Positions 17,700 through 25,669 of a stretch of 25,669 nt of DNA are shown piece by piece. Every line of letters starts with the position of its first letter. Position 1 is the stretch's first letter. The position numbers and the translations under genes were made by a program. Origin of the DNA: Stentor coeruleus (Eukaryota > Ciliophora > Heterotrichea > Heterotrichida > Stentoridae); assembly GCA_001970955.1 (NCBI GenBank), contig MPUH01001028.1, positions 1 through 25,669 on the forward strand, in the 5' to 3' direction. Under the pieces are notes generated by a model, which made no database searches, was not told the origin of the DNA, and saw nothing but the letters and a program-made list of their open reading frames with translations.

Positions 17700-18478
17700 T
17701 TATTTAAACCACTATTAAAGGTTCAATTAAATTTTCCTACGCTGAAATAAGTGTCTTCTTAAAAAGCAAGGCTTTATAATCAAAAATCTAAGAATTCCTT
17801 TGCTTTGGTGAAAAGAAAAAGTAATCATTTTTTTTGTGTCTCGAGCTCAAAGTTTTTTTGCTTAGTTGGATCTGTTTAATAAAAATGTATAAATCATACA
17901 AATAATATTTTTGATTTAGTCAAAGATTAGTGTCTAATTATTGACTTAGACTAAAGCATTTAAAAATTATGTGTAGGCCCTTTATGGTTTTGATTATATA
18001 TATTTCTAACATTTTTAGTTTAATTCATATTGTCAGAAATACTAGACTCAGGTACCTGAATAAAATTATTGATTTTAGATTGAATTTGAGCTGGATAATA
18101 TATCAATTTACACTAAATTCATTAAAAATCAAGTGTTACCTTGCTGAAATTTGCATTATATTCATATTGAATTTTGATAAAAATAACTCTTTTTTTAGTT
18201 AACGCTTAATAACTATTCACTCAAAACATTTAAACCTACATCATTCCCTTAAAAAAACTACTTTTTATATCACAATTTATTCAAAAAAACACAATAAAAA
18301 ANTAAAGTAAATCATAAAACTATTCACTCAAAACATTTAAACCTACATCATTCCCTTAAAAAAACTACTTTTTATATCACAATTTATTCAAAAAAACACA
18401 ATAAAAAAAATCGCAAACACTCCCTTATAACCCAAAAAAAAAAATCAGCATAAAACTTATAATACTTAATCACTATAA
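17700..18478. other. Intergenic region containing an assembly gap
   Basis: These 779 AT-rich bases lie upstream of one minus-strand gene and downstream of another. The frame open at 17969-18202 is hydrophobic and low in complexity and is probably chance. The right part holds the duplicated 91-base segment around N at 18302. No RNA gene is seen. Confidence 0.55.
18211..18408. repeat. 91-nt direct repeat around an N (likely contig overlap)
   Basis: Bases 18211-18301 and 18318-18408 are identical by eye. N lies at 18302, followed by 15 bases that do not match the flank of the first copy. This is best explained as two contigs with an unmerged overlap 70 bases downstream of the eIF3e stop. Confidence 0.88.
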
Positions 18479-19366
18479 CTACGCATTTTGGGTCTTCTTG
18501 CAAAGTTTCGATTGGCAAAACATCAAAAAGCTTTTCGCTTCCAACACAAGCTTATCACTAATTCCTTCCAAAAAATGATCCTTCTTTACTTCATCATTAA
18601 ACTTCTCAAGTAATTTTATCGATTTCTCAACATCATAACTCTCGAAAAGTTCATCAAAAGCTTCAAGTGCCGGGTCATTTTTCAGTAAACTTTTGTTATT
18701 AAGAAATATCTCAACAAGTTTCCCAGGTTTTTTAACTAAAGCAGCAGCAATTAAATATCTAAGAAGATGAGGACAAGCGACTTCAATAGTATTTGAAAAC
18801 TTAGTCATATTAGCGATTTCAAAGAAAAAAGCTGGGGATTCAGGAAATGCTGTAAAAAGTGTAAGATGTAAAATCCAAGCTTTATCTCTAAGATCATTAG
18901 TATTAGTTTGGAATTCTTCAATAAGATGTTGAGCATCTTCTTTACGGCCAAGAAGTATAGAAACCATTATTTCTCCCCAATAATCACGTTCATTAGCTCT
19001 TCTTAATTCTTCAAGGACATTAGCACATCCTTCGTAATCACCAACTTCGTATTGAAGTTTGGCATAAGCTTTCAAGCTATGAATTTCTGTATCTAATAAG
19101 TCTTCTTTTGAGTTTAGTAAGGGTTTTACTTTTCTTTCAAGTTCATCTAGTTCAGAAAGAATACTGTCTTTGTTACCGAGGACTGGGTATTTTGTTATGT
19201 CTGGGATGGAATTGTGAAGTTCTGTGTGGGCTTCAGCTAAAGCGTCAAGCATTTTGGTTGAGGATAAGACTGTGATTTTATGCTGGAGGTTGCAAGGCTT
19301 GCCAAGTAGTAGAAGAAGTAAATGCTTTTCTATGAACTGACTTAGCTTGCTTAGCTGTTCCACCAT
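18479..19366 (-). CDS. EIF3E: Translation initiation factor eIF3 subunit e (INT6-like), lacking the winged-helix end
   Basis: A 295-residue protein matching the N-terminal and PCI helical parts of eIF3e, a scaffold subunit of the complex that recruits the 43S ribosome to mRNA. Family-like stretches in order: the N-terminal helix LSQFIEKHLLLLLL, KMLDALAEAHTELH, SLKAYAKLQYEVGDYEGCA, RDYWGEIMVSILLG, DKAWILHLTLFTAF, and ACPHLLRYLIAAALV. Usual family length is about 440. This one ends at FLMFCQSKLCKKTQNA, just where the PCI winged helix should begin. The stop is inside good sequence, 70 bases before the duplicated, N-containing segment. A loss in assembly, a real truncation, or a missed intron are all possible; I found no 15-16-nt intron at the end. 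Confidence 0.85.
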   Translation of the reverse strand: MVEQLSKLSQFIEKHLLLLLLGKPCNLQHKITVLSSTKMLDALAEAHTELHNSIPDITKYPVLGNKDSILSELDELERKVKPLLNSKEDLLDTEIHSLKAYAKLQYEVGDYEGCANVLEELRRANERDYWGEIMVSILLGRKEDAQHLIEEFQTNTNDLRDKAWILHLTLFTAFPESPAFFFEIANMTKFSNTIEVACPHLLRYLIAAALVKKPGKLVEIFLNNKSLLKNDPALEAFDELFESYDVEKSIKLLEKFNDEVKKDHFLEGISDKLVLEAKSFLMFCQSKLCKKTQNA

Positions 19367-19762
19367 TTATTACAAGGAATATGAGATAGATGGGTTTATG
19401 GTCTAGCTGGGTTTTAGGAAAGGATTTTTAGTGTGTTTTGGTTTTAGAGGAATGGTTTGTTTATGAGAAAATTTTTTTAGAGAAAGGATTTTTAGTGTGT
19501 TTTGGTTTTAGAGGAATGATTTGTTTATGAGAAAATTTTTTTAGAGATATAATATCAAATTTATGTTTACTATATTTTCAAACTAAATACCTTAACTGTA
19601 TATATAAAAAATACTATAAAATCAACATTTATTCATAAACATAACTTCTATAAAAATATTCATAATAAAAATTCATACCTTCAAAAAATCCTACCTTCTT
19701 TCAATCATATCATCACAAAATTTATCTAAAAACATTTAAAAACTAATAAGATAATACTAACT
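19367..19762. other. Intergenic region with a 64-nt duplication
   Basis: These 396 bases lie between two minus-strand genes. The right half is AT-rich and C-containing; the left half is G-rich on the plus strand and contains the 64-base tandem repeat. It must hold the eIF3e promoter. No RNA gene is seen. Confidence 0.5.
19418..19545. repeat. 64-nt tandem duplication upstream of eIF3e
   Basis: The copies 19418-19481 and 19482-19545 begin GAAAGGATTTTTAG and differ at one base (GGTTTG against GATTTG). They lie 52-179 bases upstream of the eIF3e start. Confidence 0.9.
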
Positions 19763-20461
19763 CTAGCGTCTGTATTCTGGTACAAACACCGCTCTATCCT
19801 GAAGAACTTCAGCTTTTTCTCCTTTCTGCTCTTTAAAATCCGTCAAAGCATTTTTCCTCGATTGGGCATATGTTACTCCAAATATATTATCCGCAACAAC
19901 TCTTTTTAAAAAACCTGTATATCCAGGTATAGGTTCTCCATGTTTCAAAGGTTTATCTTTTTTTTCTTTTCCAAAGAAAATCAAAGTATTCGTATCAAAA
20001 TCATTTTGTTCAAGAGGTTTATCTTCAATAAGTTGTTTATTTCCATAAAAAGCTTCAGATGCTCTTTTAAAATCTATTTCCTGATCTTCAATTCCCCAAA
20101 ATCGATTTCTAGTTTCTACAGGAATCAAAGGAGGTTCTTGACCTTTTCTTCCTTCGACTCCAAGCATTTCGCTAGCAGTTTTTTCTTTAACTTGATATAA
20201 ATTTATAAATTGATCTCGTTGTACAGACCTGTATTTATCTTTTGGGTCTACATCTAAACCTTTTGGGAATTCCCCAACTGATGATTTGAATGTAGTTTTA
20301 CCATAAGTCTCGCCATATAAATTTTCTGATTTCACACTAGGAATATACCCTTGGTATCCTGGAATATGACTTTTTACAGCGCTTCTACCAATACCTTCTT
20401 CTTGATCTAGAACTGAAGGGATATGGCCTGTGTATCCTGGTAACTGTTTCATTCCACTCAT
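19763..20461 (-). CDS. CIMIP2/FAM166-like ciliary microtubule inner protein
   Basis: A 232-residue protein starting MSGMKQLPGYTGHIPS. The same frame stays open 46 codons upstream, but that stretch is a low-complexity leader and the motif-rich part begins right after this ATG. Three copies of a P-G-Y-x-G motif occur: PGYTGHIPS at 8-16, IPGYQGYIPS at 33-42, and IPGYTGFLKR at 178-187. The second and third are followed by a Gly-Tyr element (NLYGETYGKT, NIFGVTYAQ). This pairing is typical of the DUF2475 family (FAM166/CIMIP2), which lines the lumen of ciliary doublet microtubules. That it works this way in this organism is inference. It fits a heavily ciliated cell. No introns. Confidence 0.68.
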   Translation of the reverse strand: MSGMKQLPGYTGHIPSVLDQEEGIGRSAVKSHIPGYQGYIPSVKSENLYGETYGKTTFKSSVGEFPKGLDVDPKDKYRSVQRDQFINLYQVKEKTASEMLGVEGRKGQEPPLIPVETRNRFWGIEDQEIDFKRASEAFYGNKQLIEDKPLEQNDFDTNTLIFFGKEKKDKPLKHGEPIPGYTGFLKRVVADNIFGVTYAQSRKNALTDFKEQKGEKAEVLQDRAVFVPEYRR

Positions 20462-20722
20462 ATTTATTATGATAAGAGCTGTGAATTTGAATTGAAGTTT
20501 TGAAAATTTTATCAAGACTTTGTTTGGATATACTAAGAAAGATGTGGGTTTTATATATGAAGTTATATGAGAATATAATTGTTTTACAAGAAAAATCAAG
20601 ATAATTTTGTTTATGGGTTAGTTTTAGTATAAGTTAATTGTATTTACCTGTATGTTATCAGCTTAAAATTTTTACAATAAAAGATTGACTATTATAAATC
20701 TAACTATCACATATCTTATTAT

Positions 20723-22102
20723 CTAACTAATATATCCTAAGCATTTATCAATCTCTTTAGTAGGTCCTCGAATTGCTATAGTAAATTCATTAGGTCTAAA
20801 ATACTTCTTAAACACCTCCTGTAGTTTCTTAACATCATATTCTGAAACCCTTTTAGCAATCTCACTTCTTGGGACAAGTCTTTTCATATATATCAGCTGC
20901 GAGCCAATAGTTTGCAAAATATCGCTTCCTAATTCAATTCCCAACAATTCATTATAAATCCTATTTTTCCCTCTAGTAACTTCAGTTTCATCAAGTCCTT
21001 CAGCATATTCCATAAAACTATCAATCAACACCTTAAAAGCTTTTCCTGCAGATTCATGAGCAATACTCATATAATGCCCAAAAAGCCCAACATCTTTATA
21101 AGGAATATACAAGCATTCATGTTTGTTAATGCCTTGAACATTATCTAAATCCTTATGTAGCTGATTAAAAATCAAATCAGGACTATCGATTCTTACAGAT
21201 TTCTGACTACTATAATCCCCCATAATCCTTTGTAAAAGTAAAAATGCCCAATAATCAGGGTCACTCCAGTCGGGTGCAGGGGCAAAAACAGCCATATGGA
21301 AAAACTGAGCATTTTCATCTTTAGTCAAAGTAAGTGAGGGTGTAAAAACAGCATGATGTTCTCCATCAAAAGGAAACTCACTATTAGAAGGCACATGCCC
21401 AACAAATTTCTCAGCCATTTCCATCAATTGACTATGTAAAATACCCCCAGCTCCAAGGACAACAATTCTTGGTCCAAGATAATGTGTCAATATAAACTTC
21501 TTAAGTTTAGCTTTGTTTATGTTTTTTATTGCATTTCTACTCCCTAATATAGGTTGTCCTAGTATATGTTCTCTAAAACACCCATAATGAACATCTTCTA
21601 ATAAAGTTTCTCTCATATCTTTAGCTACTTCTTCAGCTTCTCTTAATATTGTCCCACATTCTTCTTTTATGTATTTGTCTAAGTATGTTGAATTAAGTAA
21701 TTGATCACTTATAATATCTAATCCTTTTGCACAGTTTTCTTGAAGGACTTCTATATAGAATAATGTTGTATCTCTTGAGGTAAATGCATTTAAGGCACCT
21801 CCCATTGATTCAACATCTAGTTCTAGTTGATGTTTATCACGTTTGGTTGTACCTTTAAAATGCATATGTTCTAAGTAATGAGCTACACCTGAATTTGACA
21901 TTGTTTCATTACGAGAACCTGCTTCGATCATTATACCTAATGTGGCGACTGGACCTTCCCAGTATTGACTTGCTACGGTTACTCCATTTGATAAGGTACT
22001 CAGTTCAATTTCTCGGTCGAATTTCAGACTCTCAGGGATTTCTCCTTTGTTCCAACGAAGATTTTGAGGGTTTGTGAAAGACCTGAATATTTTCCTGAAC
22101 AT
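20723..22102 (-). CDS. PMPCB: Mitochondrial processing peptidase beta subunit (M16 family)
   Basis: A 459-residue protein of normal length. It is the catalytic subunit that, with MPP alpha, removes presequences in the mitochondrial matrix; in some organisms it doubles as the core 1 subunit of the bc1 complex. The inverted zincin motif H-Y-L-E-H is at 75-79, in GVAHYLEHMHFKGT, with Glu155 as probable third zinc ligand 75 residues on. Other family marks are IEAGSRNET, MGGALNAFTSRD and HYLGPRIVVLGAGG. The N-terminus MFRKIFRSFTNPQNLRW is basic with no acid residue, a likely mitochondrial presequence. All catalytic residues are present, so it should be active. No introns. It heads the minus-strand group. 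Confidence 0.94.
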   Translation of the reverse strand: MFRKIFRSFTNPQNLRWNKGEIPESLKFDREIELSTLSNGVTVASQYWEGPVATLGIMIEAGSRNETMSNSGVAHYLEHMHFKGTTKRDKHQLELDVESMGGALNAFTSRDTTLFYIEVLQENCAKGLDIISDQLLNSTYLDKYIKEECGTILREAEEVAKDMRETLLEDVHYGCFREHILGQPILGSRNAIKNINKAKLKKFILTHYLGPRIVVLGAGGILHSQLMEMAEKFVGHVPSNSEFPFDGEHHAVFTPSLTLTKDENAQFFHMAVFAPAPDWSDPDYWAFLLLQRIMGDYSSQKSVRIDSPDLIFNQLHKDLDNVQGINKHECLYIPYKDVGLFGHYMSIAHESAGKAFKVLIDSFMEYAEGLDETEVTRGKNRIYNELLGIELGSDILQTIGSQLIYMKRLVPRSEIAKRVSEYDVKKLQEVFKKYFRPNEFTIAIRGPTKEIDKCLGYIS

Positions 22103-23280
22103 TTTTATTTAGGATAATGAGTAGCATATGAAAATGATATTTGCTAGTAGGAGGTATTGTAGAGGTTTTTGAATGGTATAAATTTAGTGATTTTTTTGAT
22201 GAAAAGGTAAGATTTTGTTTAGTTGTATATAAGAATAATTGTTTTATAATATAATAATAAATACTATTAAGTTTTTTCTTATATAAAATTATTTATTTCT
22301 TTTTAGGGTCGATTATATTGATTTTCTATTAATTAATCAAATGATACCATTAACAAAATACTTACAGAGAAACTCTAGGCTTCAGTTAACAGAGATAAGA
22401 TAATCGCTAGAGTCCAAGAGTTTGCTTCTAGAAAATGTGAATTATAAAAATACTCATAATAAACCTTCATAAATCCTTTACACATATGGATCTTAGTCTG
22501 AAGTATATGATAATCCTTCTCTAATAATGGTTATACAAACATTAGAACTTGTAATCATATCCTATTAATAGTAATTTTAAATCATATATTAAAAGGTGAA
22601 TATCAAGAATAAATAAACCTTTGCTAGTATATCAACAATAAATTTTATCTTTGTATCACCCAGAATAAACTCTCATAACTATCTAAAACCATAAATACTT
22701 AAACAAAAGCCTAAATATCTATATTGTAATTATATACAATTTCGAATACATTTTTATATCAAAGCATATAGTCAAAATTCTATTAATAAAGAAATATTTA
22801 TACAAACTAATTTGATTTTATATTTATCCCCAAGATCTGAGAGGCTAATACACATAACTTAGCTGATTAAATAATTAAATAATTTTATAATTACTATTTC
22901 CCATGTTTTCTAATAGCCTAGTCTATATATGAAAATAATTTATCCAGCCAAAAAAATTCATAACCCAATATGAAATATATAAACAAACTAATAATAAAAA
23001 TGACTTAATAGCCAATAATAACAAAGTCTTAAGTTTTATCCTAACATAATAAAAGCGGCTACTATATAGAATTATTAGAAATAAGATACACTTATAATAA
23101 AAGGAAAATTATTTAATTATAATAATTCTAAAAATCGACTTCAAAAGTTTTAAATCTTTTAAGCATCAAATCTTTCTTTTTTTATACCTTAAAAGTTGTA
23201 AAAGATATGATTAAGGTTTGAATATCTGCAAGTTTAAGTTGTGTAAATAAACACTTTGACATTTATGGATATAAAAGAAA
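22103..23280. other. Long AT-rich intergenic region
   Basis: These 1178 bases separate the peptidase gene (-) from the first small MGxCIG gene (+). The left 150 bases are G-rich on the plus strand; the rest is AT-rich with a C bias. No tRNA, frame or clear repeat is seen by eye. Confidence 0.5.
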
Positions 23281-23514
23281 ATGGGTACTTGTATAGGGTA
23301 TCATAAAGCCAATATTCGTATAGTGAAGGAAACACCTTCAAGAATCCTAGCAGAAATGCAAAATATTACGAAAATGTATGCCAGAGTGGATATTTTAATG
23401 ATAAAAACAACTTCAGGTTCTGAATTTATTGATCCCAAATCTCCGAAAGATGTAATATTATCTGATCCAAAGCTAAACCCTTTATGTATTTCACGTTCTA
23501 ATCAAAGAAAATAA
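23281..23514 (+). CDS. Small putatively N-myristoylated protein, MGTCIG type
   Basis: A 77-residue protein starting MGTCIG. Gly2 followed by a small residue and Cys4 is the classic dual signal for N-myristoylation and palmitoylation, so membrane anchoring is predicted. The rest is basic and hydrophilic, with no membrane segment. Near the C-terminus lies D-P-K-L-N-P-L (62-68). It is similar in layout to the gene at 24648 (MGSCIG start, N-P-R-S-N-P-L near the end), so the two are probably distant paralogues. I know no named family. No intron is needed. The similarity supports it as a true gene despite its size. Confidence 0.65.
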   Translation: MGTCIGYHKANIRIVKETPSRILAEMQNITKMYARVDILMIKTTSGSEFIDPKSPKDVILSDPKLNPLCISRSNQRK

Positions 23515-24647
23515 TAACTTTACATAAAAAACTCTTTAAAATAATCAAATATTTTATTAAAACCAAACCCCCAGCTTCATCAATTAGTATGAAGTTCCAG
23601 TTGTTATTTAATAAAGATTATAATATTAGTTAATCTATTTCAAGTATTTATCTTTGCTTGTAAGAAATCATGTCTTTATTGAAAAGTTCAAAAGTTATTC
23701 TTAACTTTTCGATAAATTATAAATATTATTGTTCATATTAAACCATCTCTAAACTTTGACTAATAATTTATACTAAAAAGAATAATTATAAGTATTAAGT
23801 AAAATATAAGAGATAGAGGATGTGATTTTAATAGGAATAATATTGGATAATTCAAATGTTTGTAACGATTAACTTGTATAGAATAATTAGGGAAATTAGA
23901 GAAATTTAACGTTGTCGGATCATTTAAAGAAGGTTTTATATGAGTTAGAATGTGGATTTGATTTAAGTGATGAATCAGATATGAAATACTTGAAGGATTT
24001 GAAGTGAAGGTGAAATTTAATATGGTAAAATTTATTTTAGTCATAGCTTTGAAATTTAATTTGACTTGTAAATTTAACAATTCGTTTGCCTTATATCGGA
24101 TTTTATGACTGTGTAGATATGATTTATCAAATTATTTAAGACTAATTGAAAATATATTAGAAATACAAAGTAAGAATAGTATAATATTTCAATTTTGTAA
24201 ATACTTCTATATGTGAAATATTTTACTTGATAAAAGTGCCTGATCTGATAAGAAAAATTTAAGCAAACCCTCCTTTCCAGTTATAAGCATTATCTCAGTA
24301 AAAAACTAAATAATTTACTCTAAACTTATAACGAAATTTATTTAATAATCGTTAAAATCCTTAAATTGTATATATTTTGATCTTAATTACTACACAAATA
24401 ACCCTAAAGCAATCTTTTAATTATCAAATCATCCAAAAGCCTTTAAATGTCCCCTAATCCTAACATAAAAATCTTTTTACCCAAAAAAAAATTACAAAAA
24501 TCTGCTAAAACTTATACCTTAAATTATACATCTCCAACACTCAAACAACAAAAAATCTTATTATCTATTTTTTCCTCCAAGCCATAAATCAAAAATTTAA
24601 TTATCTGCTTCCATTTTGAAACCTATTATTTTCCTATAATTAACGAA
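23515..24647. other. Long intergenic region between the two small genes
   Basis: These 1133 bases follow the usual skew: the 3' flank of the first gene (23790-24080) is G-rich and the 5' flank of the second (24400-24620) is C-rich on the plus strand. A minus-strand frame at 23760-24080 is probably a by-product of the skew. No RNA gene is seen. Confidence 0.5.
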
Positions 24648-24887
24648 ATGGGATCTTGCATAGGAAAAAGAGGTAGCATAAAAAGACAAAACTTTTGTAA
24701 AACAATGTATCTCTCCCTACCTCTAAAAAGTAAAGAACCAATGGATACTGAAAATCCCTACTACTCGGATTTTCACATTGAAGTTCAATGCCTTAGTAAA
24801 AAAACTATAGTACCAAAACTTCTAAACCCAAGGAGTAATCCTTTATATGCTTTGCATATGGCACATTTAAAACTAAATACCTGTTAA
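24648..24887 (+). CDS. Small putatively N-myristoylated protein, MGSCIG type
   Basis: A 79-residue protein starting MGSCIGKRGS. Gly2, Ser3 and Cys4 followed by basic residues form a strong N-myristoylation plus palmitoylation signal with electrostatic membrane binding. Near the C-terminus is N-P-R-S-N-P-L (60-66), matching D-P-K-L-N-P-L in the gene at 23281. The middle is not conserved between the two. No known family is recognised and no function is implied beyond membrane attachment. It is the last gene before the telomere, 751 bases from the first repeat unit. Its 5' flank is C-rich and its 3' flank G-rich, as for other genes here. Confidence 0.68.
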   Translation: MGSCIGKRGSIKRQNFCKTMYLSLPLKSKEPMDTENPYYSDFHIEVQCLSKKTIVPKLLNPRSNPLYALHMAHLKLNTC

Positions 24888-25638
24888 AATAGCTTAGTAA
24901 GTAAAAAATATTAAAAAAATTGTGTTTTAGTTTTATATAACAAAATTTGTCAAGAAAGAGATGTTGGTTGTTTAAGTTGGGTTATGAATGAGTTGCTATA
25001 TTGTTTATGTTACTTTATATGATGAGAATAATTGGAAATTTGGAATAAATGAATGAGGCTAATGAAAGTTTTTTGATTAAAGAGATGATGGAAGATTAAA
25101 AAAATTATGGAAAATATTTTTGACAGAATTAGATTTTTAAGGGAAATCTTATGAGGAGAAAAGGTGGAATGGTAAAAATAATATATATAGTAGGGTTAGG
25201 GTAATTAGTTTTTTGTGATAGACTGTTTGGGTTGTATCAGATGATTTCAGAAATCACTGTTTTAAAAAAATAAGGGAATTGGTAGTTTGATAGATAGGGT
25301 GAAATGAGAAATTGGTGCTTTTGGGTAATCAAACAAATAATTTTATTATGATATTATGCTGATGAAGTATCAGAATTTAAATAATTATTGGCATTTGTAT
25401 TGTAAGATAATAGGTTTTTGTGTTATACATTTTTTGCAGTATGAAATCAAGTATATAAAAAATACTAAAATAAAGTACTAATAAAGGTAAATATTTTAAT
25501 ATAAACTTGTATTTAGGAAATAGAAGTGATATGAAATATACATAATGATAAATTTATACTTAAAAAATACTACAAAGATGATCTTAGAATAATCAGTTTT
25601 TGTTATGCTAATTATACAAATCTTTTATAGAAAATCAT
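24888..25638. other. Subtelomeric non-coding region
   Basis: These 751 bases run from the last gene to the telomere. Bases 24950-25330 are strongly G-rich on the plus strand, including GTAGGGTTAGGG at 25190-25201, which looks telomere-like but is not the 8-base unit. The remainder is AT-rich. No gene is seen. Confidence 0.6.
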
Positions 25639-25669
25639 TGTTAGGGTGTTAGGGTGTTAGGGTGTTAGG
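25639..25669 (+). repeat. Macronuclear telomere, (TGTTAGGG)n
   Basis: Three complete TGTTAGGG units and seven bases of a fourth end the window. This 8-base unit (CCCTAACA on the other strand) is the telomere repeat of heterotrich ciliates. It marks the chromosome end; the true array is probably longer than assembled. Confidence 0.95.

Noticed and set aside
17969..18202. Plus-strand 77-codon open frame
   Set aside because: Ile/Leu/Phe-rich sequence typical of chance frames in AT-rich DNA; no homologue recognised and no flanking skew of a gene.
19940..20200. Plus-strand 86-codon frame opposite the CIMIP2-like gene
   Set aside because: It is the antisense of a recognised gene and is mainly Phe, Ser and Ile.
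22374..22440. Possible tRNA or hairpin RNA around CTAGA...TCTAG
   Set aside because: No cloverleaf, box A or box B can be drawn. I found no tRNA anywhere in the window by eye.
23760..24080. Minus-strand 106-codon open frame with a hydrophobic C-terminus
   Set aside because: Low-complexity, no motif, and it lies in the G-rich 3' flank of the gene at 23281, where stop codons on the other strand are reduced by composition alone.
25190..25201. Interstitial telomere sequence GTAGGGTTAGGG
   Set aside because: It has a TTAGGG spacing, not the TGTTAGGG unit of this chromosome, and lies in a G-rich stretch, so it is probably coincidental.

Overview
The window is the right-hand end of a ciliate macronuclear chromosome, most likely from Stentor or a very close heterotrich. 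The last 31 bases are tandem TGTTAGGG units (CCCTAACA on the other strand), the heterotrich telomere repeat. Four 15-nt introns share one pattern, GTAAA-N4-A-N2-TAG. The code is standard: TAA, TAG and TGA all end genes, Trp is TGG, and no long gene contains an in-frame stop. This argues against Blepharisma, which reads UGA as Trp. DNA between genes is very AT-rich and UTRs look short.

Layout, left to right. A partial glycine C-acetyltransferase gene (-) runs off the left edge. A tight plus-strand group follows: a PGPGSY (STPG-type) protein, an ankyrin/SAM protein, a decayed coiled-coil gene and thymidylate kinase. Next are a small Cys-rich unknown (-), a 967-residue E1-like protein (+) and a four-finger C2H2 protein (+). 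Two coiled-coil genes then lie head to head (10220-11866 on -, 12421-14031 on +), followed by importin beta (+). A minus-strand group holds a three-finger C2H2 protein, eIF3e, a CIMIP2/FAM166-like microtubule inner protein and mitochondrial processing peptidase beta. Beyond these is sparse subtelomeric DNA with two small related genes that both start MG-S/T-CIG, then the telomere.

Most genes are housekeeping (protein import into nucleus and mitochondria, translation initiation, dTTP synthesis, threonine/glycine metabolism) or cytoskeletal/ciliary (STPG, CIMIP2-like, C2-coiled-coil). They do not form one pathway. The most unusual items are an E1-family protein whose catalytic cysteine and part of the ATP-site motif are missing (a likely pseudoenzyme), the subtelomeric pair of small putatively N-myristoylated proteins, and an eIF3e that stops before its PCI winged helix.

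Assembly caution: five direct duplications of 54-159 nt period occur. Two flank a single N (15067, 18302) and look like unmerged contig overlaps. One breaks the ankyrin reading frame and one adds 18 residues to a C2-like domain. Protein lengths for these genes should be treated as provisional.
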